From Micromonospora inyonensis (lineage in GTDB: Bacteria > Actinomycetota > Actinomycetes > Mycobacteriales > Micromonosporaceae), in contig NZ_FMHU01000002.1 in NCBI RefSeq assembly GCF_900091415.1, positions 1,860,001 to 1,924,000 on the forward strand: a stretch of 64,000 nt of DNA, in the 5' to 3' direction. Positions 1-8,610 of this stretch are shown one piece after another. The stretch's first letter is position 1. The number at the start of each line of letters is the position of its first letter. The translations under genes and the position numbers were made by a program. The notes below the pieces were generated by a model that was not told the DNA's origin, did no database searches, and saw only the letters and a list, made by a program, of their open reading frames with translations.

Positions 1-303
1 CAGGTGCTCCCGCAGGCGCTCCACGTCGGCCACCAGGTGGCCGGTGGTGTTGGTGGACAGGTCCACCGTCGGATCACCGGCGTTGGGGGTGCTGCGCCCG
101 CAGCCCCGCTGGTCGAGGAACACGATCCGGTACCGGGCCGGGTCGAACACCCGCGCCCAGCCCGGCTCGCACCCCGACCCGGGACCGCCGTGCAGCACCA
201 CCGCCGGTTTGCCGTCCGGGTTCCCACCGACCTGCCAGAACACCCGGTGCCCGTCGCCGACGTCGAGCATCCCCTCGGCGTGTGCCTGCATCGTCGGGTA
301 CAT
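1..303 (-). CDS. pip: Proline iminopeptidase, alpha/beta hydrolase (3' end outside window)
   Basis: Cleaves N-terminal proline from peptides in the cytoplasm (peptidase family S33). Read from the ATG at 301-303, the visible 101 residues carry the oxyanion-hole motif HGGPGSG (residues 38-44) and the motif DQRGCGRS (64-71), which together are characteristic of proline iminopeptidases. The nucleophile elbow and the rest of the catalytic triad lie beyond base 1. Only 20 bp separate the start from the preceding remnant on the same strand. The family call is firm; substrate range is inferred. Confidence 0.85.
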   Translation of the reverse strand, partial: MYPTMQAHAEGMLDVGDGHRVFWQVGGNPDGKPAVVLHGGPGSGCEPGWARVFDPARYRIVFLDQRGCGRSTPNAGDPTVDLSTNTTGHLVADVERLREHL

Positions 304-323
304 GGGCGGCTCCTCCGGTCTCG

Positions 324-782
324 TCACAGCAACGGCAACCGACCATGCTCGCCGGACCGGCCGCCACCCGGCGACCGGTTTTTTCTCAGCCGCCACCGAG
401 TAGCGTCGGCCGGACCGTACGGCCCGATCCGCCACGTACGGTGACCGCCGGCGGTCACGGCGGGCCACACCAGACCCCGGGCGGCCAGGTGCAGGGCCTC
501 CCGGGCGGCGCCCGCCCAGAACACCGCCGCCGGATGCGCGCCGGCCGGCACCGCCAGCAGCGGCCCGACCGCCTCGGCGATCGGCACCGGCCGCACCGTC
601 ACCACCGTCACCGACCCGTCCGGCGGGACCGCCAGGTCCACCCGACGGTCGCCGTCGTCCACCCACACCAGCAGCGCCCCGGCGCGCGGCGGGTCAGCCG
701 GCGCGAACGTCACCGGATGCTGCCCGTCGAAGCCCACCTCCCCGCCCATCGCGGCCACCGTACGCCCTACGGTAAGCCGCAC
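324..782 (-). pseudogene. N-terminal remnant of a SNF2/DEAD-type helicase
   Basis: The 152-codon frame contains a stretch around residues 28-105 (DPPRAGALLVWVDDGD, then FWAGAAREALHLAARG) that resembles the N-terminal domain preceding the ATPase core in actinobacterial SNF2 helicases, which are normally about 900-1,000 residues. No Walker A or DEAD-like box follows; the frame ends shortly after in arginine-rich sequence just upstream of pip. It is therefore read as a 5' fragment left by a deletion. The GTG at 780-782 or an internal ATG could be the old start. It is divergent from the TetR gene with a very short spacer. The family assignment is from memory of the motif and is moderate at best. 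Confidence 0.45.
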
Positions 783-797
783 GGGTACAGTGTCGCC

Positions 798-1589
798 GTG
801 ACCACCGAGTACAGCGGCACCGGCGACCCCGCCCGCAGCCTCGCCCTGCTCTGGCGCACCCGGGAACGGCCCACCCGACGCGGCCGCCCCGACCTCACCG
901 TCGCCCGGATCGTCCGCGCCGCCATCGACCTCGCCGACACCGAAGGACTACCCGCCCTGTCCATGCGACGGGTCGCCGAACACCTCGGCGTCGGCACCAT
1001 GAGCCTCTACACCCACATCCCCGGCAAGGGCGAACTCCTCGACGTCATGGTCGACACCGTCTACGGCGAACCAGAAGACCCACCCACCCCGACCGCCCAC
1101 GACTGGCGCACCCGACTCACCCACATCGCCCACACCAACTGGAACCGCTACCTCCGCCACCCCTGGCTCCTCCAGGTCGCCACCACCCGCCCCCCACTCG
1201 GCCCCCACGTCATCGCCAAATACGAAAACGAACTCCGCGCCGTCGACGGCATCGGCCTCACCGACCTCGAAATGGACGCCGTCGTCACCCTCCTCAACAG
1301 CTACGTCCACGGCGCCGTCCGAGGCGCCGTCGACATCGCCCAAGCCGCCGGACACACCGGCATGACCGAGGAACAGTGGTGGCACGCCCACGCCCCCTAC
1401 CTCGAAAAAGCCCTCGACCCCCGCCGCTACCCGACCGCGGCGCGAGTCGGCACCACCGCCGGCGAAGAATACGGCGCCACCACCGACCCCACCCGCGCCT
1501 TCACCTTCGGCCTCGACCGCATCCTCGACGGCATCACCGTCCTCATCACCAACCGACCGGACACCACACCCCCCGCACCCGGCCGCTAA
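798..1589 (+). CDS. TetR/AcrR family transcriptional regulator
   Basis: One-component repressor, 263 residues from the GTG at 798. The N-terminal helix-turn-helix lies at about residues 33-80 (MRRVAEHLGVGTMSLYTHIP), with the G-x-x-x-x-LYTH signature of TetR DNA-binding domains. The long C-terminal ligand domain is of the tetracycline-repressor-like type. Position 798 is chosen because the HTH sits at the normal distance from it and because an upstream in-frame extension reads as low-complexity arginine sequence. It is divergent from the helicase remnant and followed nine bases later by peptide deformylase. No dedicated efflux target is adjacent, so its regulon is unknown. Confidence 0.85.
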   Translation: MTTEYSGTGDPARSLALLWRTRERPTRRGRPDLTVARIVRAAIDLADTEGLPALSMRRVAEHLGVGTMSLYTHIPGKGELLDVMVDTVYGEPEDPPTPTAHDWRTRLTHIAHTNWNRYLRHPWLLQVATTRPPLGPHVIAKYENELRAVDGIGLTDLEMDAVVTLLNSYVHGAVRGAVDIAQAAGHTGMTEEQWWHAHAPYLEKALDPRRYPTAARVGTTAGEEYGATTDPTRAFTFGLDRILDGITVLITNRPDTTPPAPGR

Positions 1590-1598
1590 CCTTCCGCC

Positions 1599-2105
1599 AT
1601 GACCATGCGCCCCATCCGCATCATCGGCGACCCCGTCCTGCGCACCCCCGCCGAACCCGTCACCACCTTCGACGCCGACCTACGCGCCCTGGTCACCGAC
1701 CTCATGGACACCCTCCTCGGCGCACCCGGCCGCGCCGGCGTCGCCGCCCCCCAGATCGGCGTCAGCGCCCAGGTATTCGTCTACGACGCCGACGGCCACC
1801 GCGGCCACCTCATCAACCCCACCCTCGAACTGTCCACCGAACTCCAGGACGACGACGAGGGCTGCCTCTCCATCCCCGGCCTGTACTTCCCGACGCCCCG
1901 CGCCCTGCACGCCACCGCGCACGGCTTCGACCAGCACGGCGAACCCCTCACCATCACCGGCAGCGGCTTCCTCGCCCGCGCCCTGCAACACGAAACCGAC
2001 CACCTCGCCGGCACCCTCTACGTCGACACCCTCCGGGGCGACACCCGCCGCCGGGCACTCCGCGAGATCCGCGCCGGCCGCTACGACTCACCCCGCCGCC
2101 GCTGA
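1599..2105 (+). CDS. def: Peptide deformylase
   Basis: Removes the formyl group from the initiator methionine of nascent proteins; a metal-dependent cytoplasmic enzyme. All three family motifs are present in the 168 residues: GVAAPQIG (47-54), EGCLSIPG (87-94, Cys89 as metal ligand) and QHETDHL (130-136, HExxH with His131, Glu132, His135). Length matches bacterial PDFs. The start at 1599 is followed by a second in-frame ATG at 1605, which could also be used. It lies nine bases after tetR and may be cotranscribed. Actinomycetes often carry several def copies; there is no fmt next to this one. Confidence 0.95.
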   Translation: MTMRPIRIIGDPVLRTPAEPVTTFDADLRALVTDLMDTLLGAPGRAGVAAPQIGVSAQVFVYDADGHRGHLINPTLELSTELQDDDEGCLSIPGLYFPTPRALHATAHGFDQHGEPLTITGSGFLARALQHETDHLAGTLYVDTLRGDTRRRALREIRAGRYDSPRRR

Positions 2106-2222
2106 CCCCACGCCGTCAACACCGCACCCGCCGGCCGCACCCCCGCCAACCGCCCCACGTCGGTCAACGCCAACCGGCGATGCGCCACCCCCGCATCCAC
2201 GTGCGACAACGGATCCGCAGGA

Positions 2223-3005
2223 TCAGCCCGCCCGCCACTGGTCGTAACCCAACTTCACCACCAACGCCAGCACCACCACCAGCAACACCACCCGCACGAA
2301 CCCGGCACCCCGCCGCAAGGCCATCCGAGCCCCCAGAGCCGCACCGGCGATGTTGCACACCGCCATGCCGAGCCCCAACAGCCACCACACATGCCCCGCC
2401 AGACCGAACACCACCAGCGCGCCGAGATTCGTACCCGCGTTCACGATCTTCGCCATGGCCGACCCGTGCACGAAGTCCGCCCCCACCAACACGGTGAACG
2501 CCACCACCAGGAACGTCCCCGTACCCGGACCGATCAACCCGTCATACAGGGCGATCCCACCACCGGCCACCGCCACCGCGGCCACCACCCGCACCCGGGT
2601 ACGCCGCTGCGGCACCGCCACCGTCCCCAACCGCGGCCGCACCGCCACGAACACCGCCACCGCCACCAGCACCACCAACACCACCGGCCGGTACGCCCCC
2701 GCCGGCACCGCCCCCGCCAACGCCGCACCCACCCCGGCCGTCACCACCGCCAACCCCGCAGCCGGCCCCGCCACCGCCCAGTCGACCTTCGTCCGCCGCG
2801 CATAGGTGACCGCCGCCGTCGACGTCCCCGCGATCGCCGCCAACTTGTTCGTCCCCAACGCCGTCGCCACCGGCACACCCGGTGCGGCCACCAACAACGC
2901 CGGCAACAACAGCAGACCACCCCCACCCACCACCGCATCCACCCACCCGGCAACAGCGGCAGCAGCGAACATGGTCGTCAACGACAGCGGATCCACGGGC
3001 CGCAT
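2223..3005 (-). CDS. TSUP family (TauE/SafE) membrane permease
   Basis: Probable exporter or importer of sulfite, sulfonates or related anions; an integral membrane protein of about 260 residues with roughly eight hydrophobic segments. Family-like features are the N-terminal GWVDAVVGGGG, then ALGTNKLAAIAGT (the first repeat signature) and the second-half signature around GSAMAKIVNAGTN. The ATG at 3003-3005 is preferred over a slightly longer start because GGTGGG precedes it. It is convergent with def across a 117-bp spacer in which I see nothing else. The family is clear; the substrate is not deducible. Confidence 0.85.
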   Translation of the reverse strand: MRPVDPLSLTTMFAAAAVAGWVDAVVGGGGLLLLPALLVAAPGVPVATALGTNKLAAIAGTSTAAVTYARRTKVDWAVAGPAAGLAVVTAGVGAALAGAVPAGAYRPVVLVVLVAVAVFVAVRPRLGTVAVPQRRTRVRVVAAVAVAGGGIALYDGLIGPGTGTFLVVAFTVLVGADFVHGSAMAKIVNAGTNLGALVVFGLAGHVWWLLGLGMAVCNIAGAALGARMALRRGAGFVRVVLLVVVLALVVKLGYDQWRAG

Positions 3006-3170
3006 TCTGCCCACCCACACCCACCCGCCGAAGGCCCTGTGGCCAGCCTCACCGGCCCCGACGACGACGCACCCACACCCCGACCGCCCCGACCGCCACG
3101 AACAACAGCACCGAACACAGCAACGCCCTGACCACCCGGCAACCCTCCCACGGCCACGTATCGTGCAAGG

Positions 3171-3950
3171 GTGCGCCTGGCCACCTTCAACCTGCTACAC
3201 GGCCGCTCCCCAGCCGACGGGCTCGTCGACCCCGACCGGCTCACCGCAGCCGTCACCGCACTCGACGCCGACATCCTCGCCCTCCAGGAAGTCGACCGCG
3301 ACCAGTCCCGCAGCGGCCACCTCGACCTCACCGCCATCGCCGCCCGCGCACTCCACGCCACCGAACACCGATTCGCCGCCGCCGTCGTCGGCACCCCCGG
3401 AGAACACTTCCGACCCCTCACCAACGACGACGACGGCCACGGCGAACCCTGCTACGGAGTCGGCCTCATCAGCCGCTACCCCGCACGCACCTGGCAGGTC
3501 ACCCGACTACGTCCCGCCCCCATCCGATCCCCGGTCTACCTACCCGGCCCCAACGGCGGCCTCGTCCTCCTCCACGACGAACCCCGAGTCCTACTCGCCG
3601 CCGTCCTCGACACCCCACACGGACCACTCACCGCCGCCGCCACCCACCTGTCATTCGTGCCCGGCTGGAATGCCCACCAACTCCGACAGGTCGTCCGCGC
3701 CCTACGCACCCTCCCCGCACCCCGGATACTCCTCGGCGACCTCAACCTCCCCGCAGGCGCCGCCCGCCTCATCTCCGGCTGGCAACCACTCGGACGACAA
3801 CCCACCTTCCCCGCCCCCCAACCCCGGGTACAACTCGACCACATCCTCATCGACCGACACGACGCCCACCGACTCCCACCGGTCACCGCCGTCACCACCC
3901 CGGTCTCCACCATCTCCGACCACCGCCCCCTCGTGGTCGACCTCACCTGA
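3171..3950 (+). CDS. Endonuclease/exonuclease/phosphatase-fold hydrolase
   Basis: Metal-dependent phosphoesterase of the EEP (DNase I-like) superfamily, 259 residues from a GTG. Landmarks in order are TFNLLHG at the N-terminus, LQEVD near residue 41 (the catalytic Glu), GDLN near 190, LDHILI near 223 and SDHRPL near the C-terminus (catalytic His). This order matches small EEP enzymes that hydrolyse phosphodiester or phospholipid head groups. No signal peptide or membrane segment is visible, so it is probably cytoplasmic. It stands alone between convergent and divergent neighbours. The substrate cannot be assigned. Confidence 0.85.
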   Translation: MRLATFNLLHGRSPADGLVDPDRLTAAVTALDADILALQEVDRDQSRSGHLDLTAIAARALHATEHRFAAAVVGTPGEHFRPLTNDDDGHGEPCYGVGLISRYPARTWQVTRLRPAPIRSPVYLPGPNGGLVLLHDEPRVLLAAVLDTPHGPLTAAATHLSFVPGWNAHQLRQVVRALRTLPAPRILLGDLNLPAGAARLISGWQPLGRQPTFPAPQPRVQLDHILIDRHDAHRLPPVTAVTTPVSTISDHRPLVVDLT

Positions 3951-3962
3951 CCGCAGACCCGA

Positions 3963-4898
3963 TCACGCCTCCACCGCCGGCACCCGACCACCCACCAACA
4001 CCCGCGCCCGCGCCAACGCCGCACCCACATCCGCGAACACCAGACCCTCACGCCGCAACCGATCCACCGCCCCCACCGCATCCAGCACCCGATCGTGGCC
4101 CGGCACGACACCCGACAACAACACCACCACCCCCCGCCGACCCAACGCAGCCACCACCTCACCAAGCACCTGCGCGCCCGTCACGTCCAGCGTCGACACC
4201 CGCGACATCCGCAGGATCACCACTCGCGCATGCGCCACCTCCACCAACGGCGGCAACACGTCATGAGCCCCCGCGAACACCAACGGCCCATCGACCCGAT
4301 ACACCACCTCCGCCGCCACCCGCTCGCCGTCCACACCACCACCAGACGCCATCAGCTCGCCGTCCACAGCGTCGTCAACCCCGGCGACCGCCGGCACCCG
4401 CTCCAACCGCGCCGCACCCGCCACCGCCCGCAACGCCACCACCACCGCCACACCCACACCCACAGCCACCGCCACCACCAGGTCGACCAGCACCGTCACC
4501 GCGAACGTCAACACCAGCACCACCGCGTCACCACGCGTCGCCCGCGCCAACGCCCACAACGTCCCGGCCTGCACCATGCGGACCGTCGTCGCCAGCAACA
4601 CCCCCGCCAGCGCAGCCAGCGGAATCCGCCCCACCAACGGCGCCGCAGCCAGCACGACCATCCCCAGCACCACCGCATGAGACAACGCGGCCAACTTCGA
4701 ACCCGCACCCGCCCGCACGTTCACCGCCGTCCGTGCGATCGCCGCCGTCGCCGGAATCCCCCCGAACACCGGCGCCGCCAGACCCTGCCCGAACAACTCC
4801 CGATCCGGATCATGACGACGCCCCGCGGTCATCCCGTCCGCCACCGTCGCCGACAACAGACTCTCCAAACCCGCCAGAGCCGCCACCGCCAGCGCCGA
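3963..4898 (-). pseudogene. 3' half of a SulP anion transporter gene, cut by the island
   Basis: Encodes the C-terminal half of a SulP-type anion transporter: the late membrane helices beginning around LAGLESLLSA and VADGMTAGRRHDP, then a STAS domain (residues about 200-300, containing RMSRVSTLDVTGAQVLGE). The 280-odd N-terminal residues expected before LAGLESLLSA are absent. Reading upstream, the frame hits a TAG within the Tn3-type repeat that starts at 4899. The missing N-terminus is found on the same strand at 17353-17630. About 170 codons of the middle of the protein occur in neither half. It could still be translated from an internal GTG near 4886, but not as a functional transporter. 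Confidence 0.85.
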
Positions 4899-4936
4899 GG
4901 CCCATGACTAACGATCTTGCGAAAACTGGCGCTAAG
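4899..4936 (+). repeat. Tn3-type terminal inverted repeat (left end of island)
   Basis: This 38-bp segment begins GG and ends GCGCTAAG, with GCGAAAACT in its inner half. That is the layout of Tn3-family ends (outer GGGG, inner ACGTTAAG, 38 bp). It starts exactly where SulP homology stops. A related sequence in the opposite orientation lies at 10185-10222, sharing GACTAACG and CGCTAAG. No alignment was computed; the match is by eye. Confidence 0.65.
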
Positions 4937-5008
4937 GGTCTGGGCTGAGGGGTCAGGGCCAGGCGACGGGTATTAGCTCCGGCGGGATGTCGCGTAGTTT
5001 GATCGTTC

Positions 5009-5125
5009 GTGTCTGAGGTGGACGAGCAGCAGGTCGGGGATGGGGACGATAGTCCACTCATGCGCAACCCAGCCCTCATCGCCGCCGCCCTGATCGTCCA
5101 CCTGCGGCATCGCCGGGGCGCGTAG
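5009..5125 (+). CDS. Small hypothetical protein (38 aa)
   Basis: GTG-initiated frame, acidic at the N-terminus (SEVDEQQVGDGDD) and hydrophobic in the middle (NPALIAAALIVHL). I do not recognise it. It ends six bases before a second small frame on the same strand, so the two could form a short operon just inside the left end of the island. No strong ribosome binding site precedes it. The case rests on its coherent composition and spacing only. Confidence 0.35.
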   Translation: MSEVDEQQVGDGDDSPLMRNPALIAAALIVHLRHRRGA

Positions 5126-5131
5126 CTCCAC

Positions 5132-5545
5132 GTGGTCACCGCCACACAGGACACCCACGCCCAGGCCGCGGTTGCCTCCTGCCGCTGCGGGTGGAGCCAC
5201 ACCGTCCTGTGGCTCTACTTCGCCCGCCCGTCAACCGCACTCACGCTGGCCTGGTGGTACGCCGAGCAACACGAAACGGCCCCGCAGCCCCGATGGAGCC
5301 GCAGGGCCGTCCCCCGCCGTTTACCTTGCGCTAGCCCTCGGCCTGCTCGGCGTAGACGCCCTCGACCACTTCCCGCACCCGTGGCGCGACCTGGGCCGGG
5401 CGTACATGGTCGGCCGGCAGATCCGCCACGCCCCTGTTCACCAAGGACTCGATCCCGGGGCCCGTGTGCCCGGCCGGCAGCTCGGCGAACCAACGCCACC
5501 CGCCAGGGCGTGCCGGCACGCCCGCATCGTGCAGGTAGTCGGTGA
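5132..5545 (+). CDS. Possible small Cys-containing protein; downstream part doubtful
   Basis: Only the first 50 or so codons look protein-like: after the GTG there is ASCRCGWSHTVLWLYFARPS, with a CRCGW knuckle resembling half of a zinc ribbon, then a Trp/Tyr-rich helix. After about base 5280 the frame turns into arginine/proline-rich sequence typical of unselected GC-rich DNA, and it overlaps the 3' end of the gene on the opposite strand. The real gene may be shorter and interrupted, or a relic. No function is proposed. Confidence 0.3.
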   Translation: MVTATQDTHAQAAVASCRCGWSHTVLWLYFARPSTALTLAWWYAEQHETAPQPRWSRRAVPRRLPCASPRPARRRRPRPLPAPVARPGPGVHGRPADPPRPCSPRTRSRGPCARPAARRTNATRQGVPARPHRAGSR

Positions 5546-5816
5546 TGCTGTCGTCGATGATCTGCTGATCCTCGGCGGTGCGCGGGGCGGTTGTGCGCCG
5601 CGTCCCGTTCCTGTCGGTGCACTCCTCGGTGACCATGTGGACGCGCCGCTCCGGGCACCGCACCATCCGGTCGACGCCGCTGTACCAGCCGATGATGGCG
5701 CCCCACGCGCTCTCGGCCAGCTCGTAGTAGCCGTCGCCCGGCGGCTCGTCGAGCACCGGCACGTCGTCCCAGGTCGGTCCGGCGGCTCCGGTGCCTGCCT
5801 GTTGGTCGGGGCTCAT
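5331..5816 (-). CDS. Hypothetical protein (161 aa), island cargo
   Basis: Unrecognised soluble protein. The start ATG at 5814-5816 is chosen because GAGGAG lies a few bases upstream; longer starts read through low-complexity sequence. It is acidic and Trp/Tyr-rich in the first half (DGYYELAESAWGAIIGWYSG), with a CxxRxxHMVTEEC segment near residue 50. No signal peptide or membrane segment is visible. It follows the secreted protein gene at 5891-6670 on the same strand by 74 bp, so the pair is probably an operon. Confidence 0.6.
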   Translation of the reverse strand: MSPDQQAGTGAAGPTWDDVPVLDEPPGDGYYELAESAWGAIIGWYSGVDRMVRCPERRVHMVTEECTDRNGTRRTTAPRTAEDQQIIDDSITDYLHDAGVPARPGGWRWFAELPAGHTGPGIESLVNRGVADLPADHVRPAQVAPRVREVVEGVYAEQAEG

Positions 5817-5890
5817 AGGGCTCCTCATGGAGGATGGAGCCGGCGACGCTCGCCGGCTCCATCCCATCGTCCCAGTTCAGCGGCTGCCGG

Positions 5891-6670
5891 TCACGGGAAG
5901 TAGCAGCTCGTGTCACTGCCGACGTCCGGCGGGCAGTACCACTTCTGCGTGCGCAGGGGCGCGGCCGTGTACATCGGGTACCCGGTCGGCCAGAACTCGG
6001 CGGTCACATCGGCGTAGTAGGGGTTCGAGTTGGCCAGCCGGTTGCCGTACGTCGTCCCCGCGTTCCACCTGAAGTAGGCCGGGCCGATCGTCGGGCCGCC
6101 GACGAAGTGGTCGCCGCAGTTGAGGTCCGGCAGGTTGTTCCGGTCCTCTCGGCACCGGATGTAGACGTCGTTGAAGTCGATCGAGGGGCCGGTGTCCCAG
6201 ATCAGGGAGAGGTCGTGCCGGGGCTGCCGGCCGCTGAAGTTGGTGCGGATGATCAGATCGTACGTGCCGATCACACCGGACCGGTTCCCGTATGCTGTGT
6301 TGCCCTTCGTCTCGTTGATCCACCGGCTGATCGGCCTCCGGCAGATGGAGCCCGTCTCGCACCAGGTGTCCCAGTCGTCCATCGTCCCGGCGTCCGACGG
6401 GCTGGGGCCCACCTGGACGACGGGTTGCGGGATGGGGGTGTAGACCGGCGGCTGCGGCTCGCCGGTCTGGTCATCGACCTCGACCTCCATGATGCCCTCG
6501 GCGTTGCAGGTCCAGAGGTCCGCGCCCCTGCTCAGCGCGAGGCTGACGCAGGGTTCAGGTTGCGGTTCGCTCGCTGGGGCCGGGCCGGCGCTGGCCGGCT
6601 GGGCGTGCAGGGTGGCGACGGTCAGTGCGGCCAACGCCAGCCCGAGTGTCTTGAGGCGGGGGATACGCAA
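5891..6670 (-). CDS. Secreted hypothetical protein (259 aa)
   Basis: The TTG start is preceded by a perfect AGGAGG at five bases. The first 30 residues are a clear signal peptide (RIPRLK, a hydrophobic core LGLALAALTVATL, then AQPASA as a likely cleavage site), so the product is exported. The mature part contains about eight cysteines, enough for several disulfides, with segments TWCETGSICRRPISRWINET and CREDRNN. I do not recognise a catalytic motif. It is the first gene of a likely two-gene unit with the downstream 161-residue protein. Confidence 0.65.
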   Translation of the reverse strand: MRIPRLKTLGLALAALTVATLHAQPASAGPAPASEPQPEPCVSLALSRGADLWTCNAEGIMEVEVDDQTGEPQPPVYTPIPQPVVQVGPSPSDAGTMDDWDTWCETGSICRRPISRWINETKGNTAYGNRSGVIGTYDLIIRTNFSGRQPRHDLSLIWDTGPSIDFNDVYIRCREDRNNLPDLNCGDHFVGGPTIGPAYFRWNAGTTYGNRLANSNPYYADVTAEFWPTGYPMYTAAPLRTQKWYCPPDVGSDTSCYFP

Positions 6671-6964
6671 GGCGTCCTCCTGTCCGAGGGGGATAAGACC
6701 CGAACAAGCTCCCACCGCTCCTCACTGTCACTCAACGTTCGCAGCGAGTAGTGGCAAATGATGCACCGTCGTTGAACATACGGCCAGCGGCATGTGCGGA
6801 GAGTGACGCTCCATCACCGGAGCCTCCCCCGACGCTGCTGCTGCTCAGCCTCCTGCCGGGCCATCACCGCGGCGATGACGTCGACGGCCGCGCGCTCGGT
6901 CTGCTCGACCTTCGTCCAGGTCCCCCGGACGTGGCCCTGCCGCACGGCGCTTCTACTGGCCTCG

Positions 6965-7089
6965 CCGTAGTTTCCAGCGAAAAAACAACGCCAACCCTGG
7001 TCGCGGCACGGTACGAACGCCCCGGGAACTTGGGTCCCCATCACGTCCTTGACCAGCGTTGGAGTTGTTTTTGGTCCGGAAACTACCGG
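6965..7089. repeat. Imperfect inverted repeat within a gene-poor stretch
   Basis: GTAGTTTCCAGCGAAAAAAC begins at about 6968, and its imperfect reverse complement (GTTGTTTTTGGTCCGGAAAC) lies at about 7065-7084, separated by roughly 70 bp. Read outwards, each arm can encode a WxCFxxGNY-like peptide on its own strand, suggesting an inverted duplication of a coding fragment. A third copy of the motif is at 14474-14498. The surrounding 6671-7040 holds no gene I can support. Confidence 0.5.
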
Positions 7090-7503
7090 CGGGCCGTCCT
7101 GTCGCGCACCGAGGTGCGTTGTTACGCCTCCCGCGAGGAGGAGAAGGCCGATCTGGCTTCTCGCGCCACGTCGATCGGCGTGTCCCGGGGTACTGCCGGG
7201 CCCATTGGCACACTCGACTGGAACGGGTGCGACGAGGGCTGGGTGTGCATCTACGAGCACCAGAACTTCGGAGGTCGCAAGCTCAGTTTCAACGACGAGT
7301 TCTGGCACGACCTCGCGACTTGGGCGTTCGTGGACATGGCGACGTCGTTCACGAACAACCAGGGTGGCGGGCTCTTCGGGTGTTCGGGCAGCGACAGCGG
7401 CATTCTCGGCGACGGCGCCGGTGACAACCTCACGATGACCGACTGCACGGCGTCGGCGAACCTGGGCACCTACAACGACCGGACCGAGGACATCCACGGC
7501 TGA
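7050..7503 (+). CDS. Peptidase inhibitor I36 / crystallin-like domain protein, 5' end unclear
   Basis: The C-terminal 100 residues read CDEGWVCIYEHQNFGGRKL followed by FVDMATSFTNNQ, the pattern of family I36 protease inhibitors (a beta/gamma-crystallin-like fold found in secreted actinobacterial proteins). Four or more cysteines are consistent with a secreted domain. The expected signal peptide is missing: upstream codons read DQRWSCFWSGNYRR and REEEKADLASRATS, which belong to the inverted-repeat fragment. The gene therefore looks rearranged at its 5' end, and no convincing ribosome binding site is visible. It may be a remnant. Confidence 0.5.
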
Positions 7504-7577
7504 TGCCCTGAGCGGTTCAGCAATCGCACCCTCGTCTGGGTGGGTGGCGTCTCCGGGACGCCACCCACCCAGACTCG

Positions 7578-8609
7578 TCAGCGGGGCATGGTGGCGTACT
7601 CGGCGACCAGGTACGACCGGTAGGTGATCACCGCGGGGATCGTCACGTTCAACATGCCCGCCGTCTCGGTCAGCACCGCCTCGTATCCAAGCAACGCGCC
7701 GGAGGTCGGGTCAACGATCACGGTGTACTGGGCGGGTAGACCATGGGCGTCAGAAGTGATCGAGAACGCCTCCCCGGACCGCCCGGCGCGGTCGGTGACA
7801 GTGCCGGTCACCGTGATACCTGGCAGGTCAGCGAGAAGCCTGAGTGCCGCCGCGCGCTGCGCCGGATTCAGCAGCCGCACGCCGGCGAGTTCGGCGATAG
7901 CCTCCAGGTACTGCACTGGGGCCTCCGGCGCGGGCGCGCCAGCGGTGAGCCAAGCGCGCAGCGTGGTGGCGTCCGTGGGCACCGGGCCCCGCCAGCGGTG
8001 GAACTCGCCGGCCGCGTAGTCGCGTGTCTTCTCCGACGAGTTGGTCCGGCCGCCGCGCTTCTTCCACTCCCGGCGGTCCTCGTCAGAACGGAACGTCGGG
8101 GGCAGTGCCTTCCAGATCTGCCGGCCGGCGTTGTCGTCGGTCCGCCAGGATCGCCACTGCTCCGGTACGACAGCGGACGTCGTCCGCCCGCCGGTGACAG
8201 AGGAATTCAGGAACCAGTTCGCCGACTCCAGGTACTCGACTGTACCGGCTGGCCGCTGCGGTGCCGGCTGTCCCGCCGCCACCTCCGCCAGGCGCCGCAG
8301 CCGGGCTCTGGCCGGTTCCGTGCTCGCCGGCGGGCCGTAGGTGAGGATCGCGGGGGTGGCCGCGTACGCCGGCTGCGGATCCCGAGTCGTCTCCAGCACT
8401 ACCGCACCAGCGGCCATCGCCAGGACCACCGCGCCAGCCGTCAGCACGAGACGGCGTCGTGGCATCGCCCGTCTGGCCGGACGATCCGCGCGGTCGGTGG
8501 CGAGGATTCGCGCCAGGTCGCGCGTACGACGCTCCTCGTCCTCGGGCCGGCTGTCCCGTGCGGGATCCAAGCCGCCCAACAGTTGACGTACCTCATCGGC
8601 AGAGTTCAT
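7578..8609 (-). CDS. CU044_5270 family membrane-anchored protein (sigma factor partner)
   Basis: 343 residues. The N-terminal cytoplasmic part (residues 1-50) has NSADEVRQLLGGLDPARD, then there is one transmembrane helix at about 53-70 (LVLTAGAVVLAMAAGAVVL) and a long extracytoplasmic region. This layout and N-terminal motif are those of CU044_5270 proteins, which in actinomycetes sit directly downstream of ECF-like sigma factors and are thought to act as anti-sigma or signal-sensing partners. The start ATG at 8607-8609 lies one base after the sigma factor stop, so the two are translationally coupled. The anti-sigma role is inferred from context. Confidence 0.75.
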   Translation of the reverse strand: MNSADEVRQLLGGLDPARDSRPEDEERRTRDLARILATDRADRPARRAMPRRRLVLTAGAVVLAMAAGAVVLETTRDPQPAYAATPAILTYGPPASTEPARARLRRLAEVAAGQPAPQRPAGTVEYLESANWFLNSSVTGGRTTSAVVPEQWRSWRTDDNAGRQIWKALPPTFRSDEDRREWKKRGGRTNSSEKTRDYAAGEFHRWRGPVPTDATTLRAWLTAGAPAPEAPVQYLEAIAELAGVRLLNPAQRAAALRLLADLPGITVTGTVTDRAGRSGEAFSITSDAHGLPAQYTVIVDPTSGALLGYEAVLTETAGMLNVTIPAVITYRSYLVAEYATMPR

Positions 8610-8610
8610 C

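Noticed and set aside
2391..4948. Very long plus-strand Pro/Arg/Thr-rich frames
   Set aside because: They run opposite to the TSUP and sulP genes and through the EEP gene in another frame; composition is that of unselected GC-rich DNA.
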